Part shown: positions 43,973 to 52,706 of the stretch, piece after piece
Layout of the letters: each line of letters begins with the position of its first letter
Position numbering within the stretch: the first letter of the stretch is position 1
DNA from: Hyphomicrobiales bacterium
Lineage (GTDB): Bacteria > Pseudomonadota > Alphaproteobacteria > Rhizobiales > Rhizobiaceae
Reading direction: 5' to 3'
NCBI GenBank assembly: GCA_900473185.1
Contig: UCKU01000029.1
Span: 107,665 to 171,664 of the forward strand
Length of the DNA: 64,000 nt
Translations under genes and position numbers: made by a program
The notes under the pieces: model-generated
The model's input: the letters and a program-made list of their open reading frames with translations, nothing else
What the model was told of the DNA's origin: nothing
The model's database searches: none

Positions 43973-45046
43973 TCAGTCGGCAAACACAAATGGTGGTGAA
44001 GGATCATTCAATGCATCAAGCGGACCCTCCAATGCGGTGCGTGGAGGAACCAACTCCGGCTCGATCATGATCGTCAGAGGCTTCGGCTCCTCCAGGAGAT
44101 CAAAACCCCGCTCCAGCATTTTCGAGATGTTCGGCCGGATCATGTAAACAGGAAAGGGCAGGAATGAAGCGAACGGATCGTAGTCGAAGCATCCGACGAC
44201 GATATCTCCGAACGTCTCTCCGTCGTGGCGGCCCATGAACCGCAATAGCCCCTCAAAGTTGATGGATGAGTTGATGAAGAAGCATTTGGGCAGCCTCCCG
44301 TGCTTGTCGAAAAAACGGTCGAACGCGAGCGCCGTCGCGCTAGGCGAGTAACCTGTGATCTCGATATCTCCTTTTGTGACCGCTCCAAATACGGATTGCT
44401 TGACGGCGTGGAAACCGGCGATACGTTCGCGACTGGCGTGGTCGTTGCGGCCGCCGAATAAGTAGACGTCGCCGGAGTGAAGTGGTCCCAATGTTTCCGC
44501 ATGGCGAATGATGGCGGACGTCAACGCCTCAGCGCCTTGACGGTTATCCGCGATCACGGATGATGCAAACTTGCCGGGCAGATCGATGTTCACGTGAGGC
44601 AGTCCTGCGCGCATGCAGATCTCGTGGACGCCATCCGGATCTGTTGCTCCGGCGATGAACAGCGAGTCGATCGCATAGGCGATGAGGGACTCCACTGTGC
44701 GGCGCTCTTCCTCGGGGTCGCGGCGGCCCGACACAACCATCGGCACCAGGCCCCGCTTTCGCGCTTCGCTCTCGAAGGTCTGCGCCATGGACGAGAAAAA
44801 CCTGTTGTCGTAGACGGGCAAAAGCAACCCTACCAAACCCGAACGGGAGCTGCGCAGCGCGCGGGCCTGCAGGTTCGCCTTGTAGTCATGCTCTCTGGCC
44901 AGTGACAGTATCTTTGCCGCAGTCTCCTCGGAGATGCGCCGCTTGCGCCATGTGCCGTTTAGCACCGAGGCCACTGTCGACGGGGATGCTCCTGACACGA
45001 CGGACAAATCATAAATAGTTGCTTTTTTTCGTTCTTTTTCAGACAT
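43973..45046 (-). CDS. LacI-family repressor of the rare-ketose operon
   Basis: The ATG at 45046 lies seven bases behind GGAAGG. The 357-residue product opens with a LacI helix-turn-helix (ATIYDLSVVSGASPSTVASV, then a hinge with KANLQARALRSSRSGLVGLL). A periplasmic-binding-protein-like effector domain follows (VPMVVSGRRDPEEERRTVES, NIDLPGKFASSVIADNRQGA). The end of the protein has a short extension, PSPPFVFAD. It is divergent from the sugar operon at 45290 and faces a perfect 18-bp palindrome (45123-45140). It is therefore likely to repress that operon until its sugar, perhaps D-psicose/allulose, is present. Confidence 0.9.
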   Translation of the reverse strand: MSEKERKKATIYDLSVVSGASPSTVASVLNGTWRKRRISEETAAKILSLAREHDYKANLQARALRSSRSGLVGLLLPVYDNRFFSSMAQTFESEARKRGLVPMVVSGRRDPEEERRTVESLIAYAIDSLFIAGATDPDGVHEICMRAGLPHVNIDLPGKFASSVIADNRQGAEALTSAIIRHAETLGPLHSGDVYLFGGRNDHASRERIAGFHAVKQSVFGAVTKGDIEITGYSPSATALAFDRFFDKHGRLPKCFFINSSINFEGLLRFMGRHDGETFGDIVVGCFDYDPFASFLPFPVYMIRPNISKMLERGFDLLEEPKPLTIMIEPELVPPRTALEGPLDALNDPSPPFVFAD

Positions 45047-45091
45047 CCGCAAACCTTCCAGTGGCTCTTTCTCTCTAGATCAGCAGTCCTC

Positions 45092-45119
45092 TTGACGAAA
45101 GTCTTTTCCGTGATAGGGT
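45092..45119 (+). promoter_or_regulatory. candidate promoter of the ketose operon
   Basis: TTGACG (45092-45097), 16 bases, then TAGGGT (45114-45119) resembles a sigma-70 -35/-10 pair. The LacI-type palindrome begins four bases downstream, where bound repressor would block initiation. Confidence 0.45.
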
Positions 45120-45122
45120 AAT

Positions 45123-45140
45123 TGCACCATCGATGGTGCA
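45123..45140 (+). promoter_or_regulatory. LacI-type operator, perfect 18-bp palindrome
   Basis: TGCACCATCGATGGTGCA is fully self-complementary with a central CG, as in LacI/GalR operators. It lies between the divergent regulator and sugar-operon genes. A further TGTGCA half-site occurs at about 45156. Confidence 0.8.
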
Positions 45141-45289
45141 TAAATGCAAGACCGATTGTGCATGGAGATGGGGCTTTGAGGAAAGCGACAGGGAGGAGTT
45201 CCGCAATGCGGGGCTAACGTTGAGCGCGAGAGCATGGGGCTTTCGCGAACGGTGCTTCCTTGCCGGCTCAGTGGAGGAGGGAATACCCA

Positions 45290-46258
45290 ATGAAAAAGCT
45301 ATTTGCGGTCACGCTCGGCCTGTCCTTACTCGCGTCAACGGCATTTGCTGGTCCGAAGATTGGTGTTGTCGTTAAGATTGGCGGCATCCCGTGGTTCAAT
45401 GCCATGGAGGCGGGCATCAAGGAGCAGAGCGCCAAGCTCGGGGTTGAAGGCTTCATGGTTGGTCCGACCAGTGCCGACCCTGCGCTGCAGGTTCGCGCCA
45501 TCGAAGACCTGATTGCTCAGAAGGTCGATTATATCGGCGTCGTCCCGAATGATGCGAAGGTTCTCGAACCTGTTCTGAAGAAGGCCCAAGAGGCCGGCAT
45601 CAAGGTCATTACCCATGAATCGCCCAAGCAGGTCGGCGCCGACTGGGATTTCGAGCTCGCCTCCGCCAAGGGCTTCGGTGAGGCGCATGGCAAGTTGCTC
45701 GCTGAGAAGATGGGCGGCAAGGGATCGTATGCCGTCTTTGTCGGCTCGCTGACCGTTCCCCTGCACAATGCATGGGCCGATGCAGCAATCGCCTATATCA
45801 AAGCGAACTACCCGGACATGAAGCTCATCGGTGACCGCTACGGCGTGGCTGAGGACGTCGACAAGAGCCGCTCGACCGCGCTCGACCTGATGGCGGCAAA
45901 TGCCGACCTGACGGGTTTCCTGGCCTTCGGTTCGCAGGGTCCAATCGGTGCAGGTCGCGCTGTTGAAGAACGTCGCAAGGACGGCAAGGTGTTCGTGATC
46001 GGTCCGTTCTCTCCGGGGCAGGGCGCCAAGCTGATCAAGTCCGGCGCGCTTACCGGTGGCTTCATGTGGAACCCCAAGCAGGCGGGTGAAGTCTTCGTGA
46101 CGCTTGCCGATCGCATCTCCAAGGGTGAGGCGCCGAAGGCCGGCGACGACATCGAGGGCCTTGGTAAGATCAACCCCGAGGGCAACACCATCATCGTCGA
46201 CCAGTTGCTGGCGATCAACAAGGACAGCATCGACAAGCTTGTCGGCATGGGCCTCTAA
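45290..46258 (+). CDS. periplasmic sugar-binding protein (ribose/AI-2 type) for a ketose ABC importer
   Basis: The ATG at 45290 follows a strong GGAGGAGGG. A signal peptide (MKKLFAVTLGLSLLASTAFA) precedes a 302-residue mature protein of the Peripla_BP_4 type: KIGVVVKIGGIPWFNAMEAG, DYIGVVPNDAKVLEPVLKKA, KVITHESPKQVGADWDFELA and LTGFLAFGSQGPIGAGRAVE. It delivers a sugar to the transporter encoded directly downstream. Because two ketose 3-epimerases close this operon, a rare ketohexose such as D-psicose is the probable ligand. A strong hairpin follows the gene, as is common where binding protein is needed in excess over membrane parts. Confidence 0.92.
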   Translation: MKKLFAVTLGLSLLASTAFAGPKIGVVVKIGGIPWFNAMEAGIKEQSAKLGVEGFMVGPTSADPALQVRAIEDLIAQKVDYIGVVPNDAKVLEPVLKKAQEAGIKVITHESPKQVGADWDFELASAKGFGEAHGKLLAEKMGGKGSYAVFVGSLTVPLHNAWADAAIAYIKANYPDMKLIGDRYGVAEDVDKSRSTALDLMAANADLTGFLAFGSQGPIGAGRAVEERRKDGKVFVIGPFSPGQGAKLIKSGALTGGFMWNPKQAGEVFVTLADRISKGEAPKAGDDIEGLGKINPEGNTIIVDQLLAINKDSIDKLVGMGL

Positions 46259-46277
46259 TCCTCCCTGGACCCAAGCC

Positions 46278-46306
46278 GGGGGTCGCGGACAATTCCCGCG
46301 ACCCCC
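46278..46306 (+). terminator. intra-operon hairpin after the binding-protein gene
   Basis: An 11-bp perfect stem, GGGGGTCGCGG (46278-46288) with CCGCGACCCCC (46296-46306), and a 7-base loop, 20 bases behind the stop codon. There is no T tract. It may stabilise the upstream mRNA or attenuate read-through. Confidence 0.7.
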
Positions 46307-46370
46307 CACTTTACGAATGTTGGAAAACCTGCACCAGCCGCCATCCAGCGGCTGAACAGGAGGATACTCC

Positions 46371-47861
46371 ATGAGCGACGAACCGCTGCTTTCACTCAAG
46401 AACATCAAGGTGACCTTCGGCGGCGTGCGTGCGCTGAAGGGCGTGTCGTTCGAAGTAAACCCGGGGGAGGTGCATTGCCTGGCAGGGGAGAACGGCTGCG
46501 GCAAGAGCACGCTCATCAAGGTCATAACCGGTGTGTACAAGCCACAGGAGGGCGCCGAGTTCTTCTTCGACGGCAAGGCGATCTCGGCCATGACGCCCAC
46601 GCTGGCGCAATCGCTCGGCATCCAGGTGATCTGGCAGGACCTGGCGCTGTTCGGGGAAATGACCGTCGCCGAGAACATCGGGTTTCAGTATGCGCTCAAG
46701 GGCAAATATGGTCTCGTCGACAAACGCGCCATCGAGGAAGCAGCCAGGAAGGCGCTCAGCCGTCTCGGCGTCAGCATCGATATCCATCTTCCATTGAAGG
46801 AATTGCCGATCGCCCAACGCCAGATCGTTGCGATCGCACGCGCTCTTGTCGGCGAGGCGCGTCTTGTCTTCATGGACGAGCCGACCGCTTCGCTGACGCA
46901 ATCCGAGACCGATTATCTAATCGATATCGTACGCAACCTGTCGGCGTCCGGAGTGGCCGTGGTCTTCGTCTCGCACCGTCTCGCGGAGGTGCTCGAAATC
47001 TCGGACCGCATGACCGTGCTTCGCGACGGAGCGCTCGTTGGCGTCTTCCCTGTCGAGGGCATGACTCAATCACGGGTGACCGAGCTGATGACCGGCAGAA
47101 ACTTCGACAGTTCGGTCGTCGCCGCCGATCACGACGACGCGCAGGTCGTGCTTTCCGTCCGCGGGCTGACGCGCGCAACGGAGTTCGAAGATATATCGTT
47201 CGACCTTCGCCGAGGCGAGACGCTCGGTATTACCGGCCTCCTCGGGGCCGGCCGGACCGAACTGGCGCTTACGCTCTTCGGGATGCACCGTCCGCAGGCC
47301 GGGGAAATCGCCATCGAGGGCAAGACCGTCAAGTTCGGCTCCAATCGCGACGCAATTCGCGCCGGCGTTGGCTACCTCTCCGAAGACCGTTTGTCTCTCG
47401 GCCTCAACCAGCCTCAGTCGATAGCCGACAACCTGGTCATGGCATCGCTCGATAAGCTTCTGTCCGGGGGGATGATCTCGCCCGCGAAGAAGGCGAGTGT
47501 GGTCAGCCACTGGATTTCCGCGCTCGGTGTCAAGATCGGTACGCCTGACGACCCCATCCGGACGTTGTCGGGGGGCAATCAGCAACGCGTTGCGATTGCT
47601 AAATGGCTCGCGATCGGTCCGAAGATCCTCATTCTCGATGCCCCGACCGTGGGCGTAGACGTCGGTGCGCGCGCAGGCATCTTCGAGATCGTGCGCAAGC
47701 TTGCTGCTCAGGGCCTTGCGATCATTCTGATCTCCGACGAGCCGCCGGAAGTCTACTTTAATGCGGACCGCATCATTCACATGGTCGAGGGCAGGATCCA
47801 CGCAACCTACGACCCGCGACATTTATCGCTCACCGAACTGGAGTCTGCCGTCTATGCGTAG
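46371..47861 (+). CDS. sugar ABC transporter ATPase with two nucleotide-binding domains (RbsA-type)
   Basis: The start ATG at 46371 has AGGAGG upstream. 496 residues with duplicated ATPase domains. The first has Walker A GENGCGKST and Walker B RLVFMDEPTASLT. The second has the degenerate P-loop GLLGAGRTELALTLFGM, LSGGNQQRVAIAKWL and ILILDAPTVGVDVGARA. This is the standard RbsA/XylG layout. It energises uptake through the two different permeases downstream. Its stop codon overlaps the first permease start by eight bases. Confidence 0.94.
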   Translation: MSDEPLLSLKNIKVTFGGVRALKGVSFEVNPGEVHCLAGENGCGKSTLIKVITGVYKPQEGAEFFFDGKAISAMTPTLAQSLGIQVIWQDLALFGEMTVAENIGFQYALKGKYGLVDKRAIEEAARKALSRLGVSIDIHLPLKELPIAQRQIVAIARALVGEARLVFMDEPTASLTQSETDYLIDIVRNLSASGVAVVFVSHRLAEVLEISDRMTVLRDGALVGVFPVEGMTQSRVTELMTGRNFDSSVVAADHDDAQVVLSVRGLTRATEFEDISFDLRRGETLGITGLLGAGRTELALTLFGMHRPQAGEIAIEGKTVKFGSNRDAIRAGVGYLSEDRLSLGLNQPQSIADNLVMASLDKLLSGGMISPAKKASVVSHWISALGVKIGTPDDPIRTLSGGNQQRVAIAKWLAIGPKILILDAPTVGVDVGARAGIFEIVRKLAAQGLAIILISDEPPEVYFNADRIIHMVEGRIHATYDPRHLSLTELESAVYA

Positions 47862-48870
47862 GCTGATCCTTGGACACACAACGGAATTTACGCTTCTGGC
47901 GGTCATCGTCGTGCTTTGCGTCGGGCTGTCTCTCGCCACCGATCGGTTTTTTACGATCTCGAACGCATTCGATGTGCTGAACGTCTCGGCCGTCAATATC
48001 ATCTTTGCAGTTGGCCTTCTCGTCGTCCTGATCTCGGGCGGGATCGATATTTCCTTTGCTGTCGCCGCCTCGGTGGTCCAATACGTTACCGCGCTGGCCC
48101 TTGGCGCATTGGGCGGCGGCAACTGGGCGGAAGGCTTCATCATCGCCGGCGCCATCGGCATTGGCTTGGGTCTGATCAACGCGGCCCTGGTTTACCGGCT
48201 GCATATCATCTCGATCGTCGCAACCATCTCGACCTTCAACATCTTCTTCGGGCTGCTGATGTTCTTCACCAAGGGCGTGTCGATCTACGACCTGCCGGAA
48301 TGGCTGACGACGCGCGTGGTATTTTTCGAACGCGAGATGGCTGACGGTTCCTGGATCGAGCTGACACTGCCTGTCGTCGTCATGATCCTCTGCTGCCTTG
48401 CGACCTGGTTCATGATTTCCCGCACGACCATCGGCCGGCAGCTCTACGCATTTGGCGACAACCCGGAAGGGGCACGCCGCTTCGGGATCAACATTGCAGC
48501 GATGCACTACATTTCGTTCGGCTGGATGGGTCTCATGGCCGGGATCGCCGGATTGATGCAGGCCCACTATGCCGAGGAAGTCGTTCCGAACGCCCTCTAT
48601 GGCCGGGAACTGGATGTCCTGGCGGCTACGGTTCTCGGCGGTGCGAGGCTCGGTGGCGGCAAGGGCTCGGTCATCGGCTGCGTCCTCGGCGTCTTGATGG
48701 TCTCGATCACCCAAAATGGTCTTAACCTCATGGGCGTGTCGCCCTTTGCATTCAAGATGATCGTCGGCGCGATCATCCTCATCGCCATCACGCTCTCGTC
48801 CGCACGGATCGACAAGCTTTTCCCGTTTCTCGCCACGGATAGCACCAAGAGGAAGGGCACGCACCAATGA
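47854..48870 (+). CDS. sugar ABC transporter permease 1
   Basis: The ATG at 47854 overlaps the ATPase gene end; the longer upstream frame lies inside that gene. 338 residues with about nine hydrophobic segments, including FTLLAVIVVLCVGLSLATDR, VNIIFAVGLLVVLISGGIDI and IVGAIILIAITLSSARIDKL. The RbsC-family signature ISGGIDISFAVAASV and the LGGARLGGGKGSVIGCVLGV segment are present. It forms a heterodimeric channel with permease 2, whose start codon overlaps its stop (ATGA). Confidence 0.92.
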   Translation: MRRLILGHTTEFTLLAVIVVLCVGLSLATDRFFTISNAFDVLNVSAVNIIFAVGLLVVLISGGIDISFAVAASVVQYVTALALGALGGGNWAEGFIIAGAIGIGLGLINAALVYRLHIISIVATISTFNIFFGLLMFFTKGVSIYDLPEWLTTRVVFFEREMADGSWIELTLPVVVMILCCLATWFMISRTTIGRQLYAFGDNPEGARRFGINIAAMHYISFGWMGLMAGIAGLMQAHYAEEVVPNALYGRELDVLAATVLGGARLGGGKGSVIGCVLGVLMVSITQNGLNLMGVSPFAFKMIVGAIILIAITLSSARIDKLFPFLATDSTKRKGTHQ

Positions 48871-49862
48871 AGGCCATGGCTCAAAAGTTCAACGCCACCT
48901 TCGGCGCCGATATGACCGGACCAGCTATCGCATTCGTGGCGGTGATCGTCATCTTCGGTCTGGCCGCAAACAATTTCATCTCCGCTGCAACATTTGGTTC
49001 GGTTGCCTTCCAGCTTCCCGAACTCGGGCTTCTCACGCTCGCCATGCTGCTTCCACTTCTGACCGGCGGGATCAACCTCTCCATCACCTTCACGGCAAAT
49101 CTTTCCGGATTGGCAGCAGCCTCGGTGATGCAGATGTACGGCGGGGCCGACGCGTCTCCAGGCGCGTTCCTGCTCGGTGTCCTTGCCGCACTCGCCACCG
49201 GTGGCGCTGCCGGTCTCATGACCGGTGCTGCGATCGCCTACACACGGGCCCATCCAATTCTCGTCACACTGTCCATGATGATCTTCCTGCGTGGCCTCGG
49301 TGAGTTTCTGACCCGCGGCGGTGACGTGTCCGGGTTCCCTTCCTTCATCGCCCCGATCGGGCATGGTTCGATCCTGGGATTGCCGATCCCGCTTTTGATA
49401 TTCATCGCCTGCGTTGGCCTGTGGCAACTCCTGCTGACACGCTTCAAACTCGGCTTCGGGCTGCTGATGGTCGGTTCAAATATCGAGGCGGCCCGCTACT
49501 CCGGCCTGAACACGCGCCGCATCCTCGTTCTTGTTTATACGCTTTCGGGCCTCATGTGTGCGGTCGCCGGCGTCATCATGCTCGCCCGCTTCAACTCCGT
49601 CCGCGTCGGCCACGGCGAATCCTATCTGCTGATCACGGTGCTCGCGGCGTTTCTCGGCGGCATCAATCCATTCGGGGGGTTTGGCCGTGTGTTGCCCGTG
49701 TTCGTAGCCCTTATCGTGCTCCAGCTTCTCTCCTCCGGCCTCAATCTCATGGGCGCAAACCAGCACCTCGCAACAGCCCTCTGGGGCGTACTGATGATCG
49801 TCGTTATGGCCGCAAGAACCATCGTTTCAACCTACATCGCGTCGAGCAGAAAGAAGGGATGA
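48867..49862 (+). CDS. sugar ABC transporter permease 2
   Basis: 331 residues of the same RbsC family: LLTLAMLLPLLTGGINLSIT, ILVTLSMMIFLRGLGEFLTR and FLGGINPFGGFGRVLPVFVA. It starts by ATGA overlap with permease 1 and ends by ATGA overlap with the epimerase gene. Two distinct permeases in one importer are usual for the AI-2/rhamnose-like subgroup. Confidence 0.92.
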   Translation: MKAMAQKFNATFGADMTGPAIAFVAVIVIFGLAANNFISAATFGSVAFQLPELGLLTLAMLLPLLTGGINLSITFTANLSGLAAASVMQMYGGADASPGAFLLGVLAALATGGAAGLMTGAAIAYTRAHPILVTLSMMIFLRGLGEFLTRGGDVSGFPSFIAPIGHGSILGLPIPLLIFIACVGLWQLLLTRFKLGFGLLMVGSNIEAARYSGLNTRRILVLVYTLSGLMCAVAGVIMLARFNSVRVGHGESYLLITVLAAFLGGINPFGGFGRVLPVFVALIVLQLLSSGLNLMGANQHLATALWGVLMIVVMAARTIVSTYIASSRKKG

Positions 49863-50713
49863 CTGTGCAAGGGTTCGGTATTCACGCAAGCATGTGGACA
49901 ATGAACTGGGACCGCGCAGGCGCAGAGCGAGCCATCGCCGGTGCAGCCAAGTACAACATGGAGTTCATTGAAATTCCGCTCGCAGACGCCGCCTCGGTGG
50001 ATGCCGGGCATACGCGTGACCTCCTGGAAAAGCATGGCATGCGTGCGGCATGCTCGCTCGTGCTACCCGAGGCCGCCTGGGCATCCGTCCGGCCCGAGGC
50101 CGCAATTGAGCACCTGAAAGTGGCGATCGATAAGGCGGCTCTGATGGGAGCCGAGGCGCTTACGGGCGTCACTTACGGCGGCACCAACGAACGCACGGGC
50201 CTCCCGCCGACCCAGGCGGAATATGACAACGTTGCTCATGCGCTCGGAACTGCAGCCAAGCAGGCCAAGGCCCAAGGTATCCAATTTGGCGTGGAAGCGG
50301 TGAACCGATACGAGAGCCATTTGATCAACTCGGCCGAACAGGCCGTGGCGCTGGTCGAACGCATTGGCATGGATAACGTCTTTGTCCACCTCGACACATT
50401 CCACATGAACATCGAGGAAAAGGGGGCTGCCAACGGCATTCTCGTTGCGCGTGAGCATCTCAAGTACATGCATTTGTCTGAGAGCGACCGCGGAACGCCT
50501 GGAGCAGGAAACGTCCCTTGGGATTCGATTTTCGCCGCCCTGTCTGCGATCGGCTTCAAGGGGGCGCTGACCTTGGAGAGCTTCGTCAGCATGCCGCCGG
50601 AGATGGCCGGAGACATATCGACGTGGCGCCCGGTCGCGCGTGACGAGGACGAAGTCATGGGCAACGGCCTCTCGTTCCTACGCAACAAAGCCGCACAATA
50701 TCAACTGGCATGA
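49859..50713 (+). CDS. ketose 3-epimerase/sugar phosphate isomerase family (first copy)
   Basis: The ATG at 49859 overlaps the permease stop and follows AAGAAGGG. 284 residues, TIM barrel of the D-tagatose 3-epimerase group. The metal ligands of that family are all in place: Glu in FGVEAVNRYESH, Asp in VHLDTFHMNIEE, His in YMHLSESDR and Glu in LTLESFV. It begins MTVQGFGIHASMWTMNWDRA. It shares only part of its sequence with the second epimerase at 51525, so it likely acts on another sugar or a sugar phosphate of the same route. Confidence 0.88.
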   Translation: MTVQGFGIHASMWTMNWDRAGAERAIAGAAKYNMEFIEIPLADAASVDAGHTRDLLEKHGMRAACSLVLPEAAWASVRPEAAIEHLKVAIDKAALMGAEALTGVTYGGTNERTGLPPTQAEYDNVAHALGTAAKQAKAQGIQFGVEAVNRYESHLINSAEQAVALVERIGMDNVFVHLDTFHMNIEEKGAANGILVAREHLKYMHLSESDRGTPGAGNVPWDSIFAALSAIGFKGALTLESFVSMPPEMAGDISTWRPVARDEDEVMGNGLSFLRNKAAQYQLA

Positions 50714-50783
50714 CTTCGAGATGGTCCGCGTTTGTAGACGGCGTGAGCCGCCGAAAACGCGAAGAGGTAATGGGGGGAACTTG

Positions 50784-51431
50784 TTGAGCAAAATAGACGA
50801 AAACGCACAGAAGATCGCAAAGATCGCGGTTCAACGCTTTGCGGAAAACGGCGGTCGAAGAGTTCTTATCGCGATTGCGGGTGCACCGGGTTCAGGCAAG
50901 TCGACGCTCGCAGAGCGCGCCGTTCAGGCAATCAACAACGATCACCATCTGGAAGCGGCTCTGTTCCCGATGGACGGATATCACTACGACGATGCCGTCT
51001 TGGAGCAGATGGGACGCCGCCCCTACAAGGGAGCAATCGACACGTTTGATTCACATGGTTTGCGCCACATGCTCAAGCGGCTGAAGGCCAATGAGGACGA
51101 CGTCGTTGCCGTCCCGGTATTTGATCGCTCGATCGAGATTGCTCGCGCCGGCGGCAACCTCATTCCTCAGTCTACAAAGATCATAGTCTGCGAGGGCAAC
51201 TACCTGCTTGCACGACAAACTCCTTGGGACAAGCTCAAGGAGATTTTCGACTTCACAGCGTTCGTTGACGTGGACAAAGATCGTCTGCGGCAGAGACTTC
51301 AAAACCGCTGGCAGACCTACGGCCTGGACCCTGCGGAAATTCGGCGGAAGGTCGAAGAAAACGATCTGCCGAACGGTCTTGCAATCGTGGCCGGAAGCGC
51401 CGAGCCCGATCTCCATATCGACAACAACTGA
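50784..51431 (+). CDS. P-loop sugar kinase of the uridine-kinase/FrcK-like family
   Basis: The start is a TTG at 50784 (or 50781), six bases behind GGGGGG; the frame upstream to 50640 overlaps the epimerase and is rejected. The 215-residue product has Walker A IAGAPGSGKSTLAERA, FPMDGYHYDDAV, a KGAIDTFD segment and IIVCEGNYLL. It resembles FrcK, the kinase of the Sinorhizobium fructose frcBCAK operon, and bacterial pantothenate/uridine kinases. In this operon it would phosphorylate the sugar after uptake or epimerisation. A hairpin (51440-51465) follows. Confidence 0.85.
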   Translation: MSKIDENAQKIAKIAVQRFAENGGRRVLIAIAGAPGSGKSTLAERAVQAINNDHHLEAALFPMDGYHYDDAVLEQMGRRPYKGAIDTFDSHGLRHMLKRLKANEDDVVAVPVFDRSIEIARAGGNLIPQSTKIIVCEGNYLLARQTPWDKLKEIFDFTAFVDVDKDRLRQRLQNRWQTYGLDPAEIRRKVEENDLPNGLAIVAGSAEPDLHIDNN

Positions 51432-51439
51432 TCCCCCAC

Positions 51440-51465
51440 GCCGACCGGAAGTCATTGCGGTCGGC
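51440..51465 (+). terminator. intergenic hairpin between kinase and psicose epimerase
   Basis: GCCGACCG (51440-51447) pairs with CGGTCGGC (51458-51465), leaving a 10-base loop. No T tract follows. It probably affects mRNA stability or partial termination before the last gene. Confidence 0.5.
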
Positions 51466-51524
51466 CACCGTCAACCCCGCCAAGGATGATCGGCGGGATC
51501 TACAACTGAAATTTGGAGACTCCT

Positions 51525-52394
51525 ATGAAACACGGGATTTACTATTCCTACTGGGAACATGAGTGGAGCGCCAAGTTCGGCCCCTATGTCGAAAAGGTCG
51601 CGAAACTTGGCTTCGACGTCATCGAGGTAGCTGCACATCATATCAATGAATACAGCGATGCCGAGCTCGCAGAAATCAGACAGACTGCCAAGGACAACAA
51701 TATCATCCTGACGGCTGGGATCGGCCCTTCGAAGACCAAGAATCTGTCGTCGCCGGACATTGCGGTGCGCGAGGCGGGTAAGGCATTCTTCGAGCAAACC
51801 CTTACAAATGTCGCAAAGCTCGATATCAAGACAATTGGTGGTGCGCTCCATTCCTACTGGCCGGTGGACTACTCCAAGCCAGTCGACAAGGAGGGCGATC
51901 GGGCGCGTGGGGTCGAGGGCATTCATGGCATTGCAGACTTCGCTGCAAACTTGGGTATCAACCTTTGCATCGAGGTGCTCAATCGCTTTGAAAACCACGT
52001 TCTCAACACCGCCGCCGAAGGCGTGGCATTCGTGAACGATGTCGGCAAGTCGAATGTTAAAGTGATGCTCGATACGTTCCACATGAATATCGAGGAGGAC
52101 AGCTTCGGACAGGCGATCCGTACCGCCGGCCCGTTGCTCGGACATTTCCACACGGGAGAGAGCAATCGCCGCGTCCCAGGTAAAGGCAGAATACCTTGGC
52201 ACGAGATCGGTCTCGCCCTTCGCGATATCAATTACTCGGGTGCCGTTGTCATGGAACCGTTCGTAAAGACAGGCGGAACGATCGGGTCTGACATCCGAGT
52301 GTGGCGTGATCTAAGCGATGGCGCGGACGAAGCGAAAATGGACGAGGATGCGGGGAACGCTTTGGCATTTTCTCGATTTGTGCTCGGCGGTTGA
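51525..52394 (+). CDS. D-psicose (allulose) 3-epimerase
   Basis: The ATG at 51525 follows TTGGAGACTCCT. The 289-residue product begins MKHGIYYSYWEHEWSAKFGP and is recognisably the Agrobacterium tumefaciens D-psicose 3-epimerase with few changes. Metal ligands are Glu in CIEVLNRFENH, Asp in VMLDTFHMNIEEDSF, His in GHFHTGESNRR and Glu in VVMEPFVKTGG. The enzyme interconverts D-psicose and D-fructose using a Mn/Co ion. It closes the operon and gives the best clue to its substrate: imported psicose becomes fructose, then is phosphorylated. Confidence 0.96.
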   Translation: MKHGIYYSYWEHEWSAKFGPYVEKVAKLGFDVIEVAAHHINEYSDAELAEIRQTAKDNNIILTAGIGPSKTKNLSSPDIAVREAGKAFFEQTLTNVAKLDIKTIGGALHSYWPVDYSKPVDKEGDRARGVEGIHGIADFAANLGINLCIEVLNRFENHVLNTAAEGVAFVNDVGKSNVKVMLDTFHMNIEEDSFGQAIRTAGPLLGHFHTGESNRRVPGKGRIPWHEIGLALRDINYSGAVVMEPFVKTGGTIGSDIRVWRDLSDGADEAKMDEDAGNALAFSRFVLGG

Positions 52395-52407
52395 CCTGAC
52401 CGACGCT

Positions 52408-52706
52408 GTCAACCGACATGCATCGCTATCGCTGTACCTGAACGAGATGCAAGTGAGGCGGGCCGCCTGAATCCTACAGCCGTGGTCGGTGGCAGTGAAC
52501 TCCGTGCCACGGTCGAAGGTGATTGAACGACGGGTGAGGTGGGGCAGCGCCTGTAGTGCTCGCACGAGGCCGTCCATGGCGGGCCGGCCATGCCCCGTCG
52601 CAAAATGGTAGCTGCTGAGATCGCGCAACTGTTTATCGATGAGCATGTTGCGTCGGACCTCACGAAAGATCGTCGGACGATGTCGTGAGAGCTTCAGCGT
52701 CGGCAA
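52408..52706 (-). pseudogene. IS30-family transposase relic
   Basis: The minus strand reads LSRHRPTIFREVRRNM, as in the N-terminal IS30 helix-turn-helix LGRspstIsREirRN. It jumps to GRPAMDGLVRALQALPHLTR and RSITFDRGTEFTA, the second Asp of the DDE site. The last catalytic Glu region is gone. Central parts are deleted, so it is inactive. It lies just behind the ketose operon. Confidence 0.65.

Noticed and set aside
45335..46678. 447-codon minus-strand frame
   Set aside because: Antisense to the sugar-binding protein and ATPase genes, which are unmistakable.
49421..49858. Upstream extension of the first epimerase frame
   Set aside because: It lies inside the permease gene. The ATGA overlap and ribosome site place the true start at 49859.
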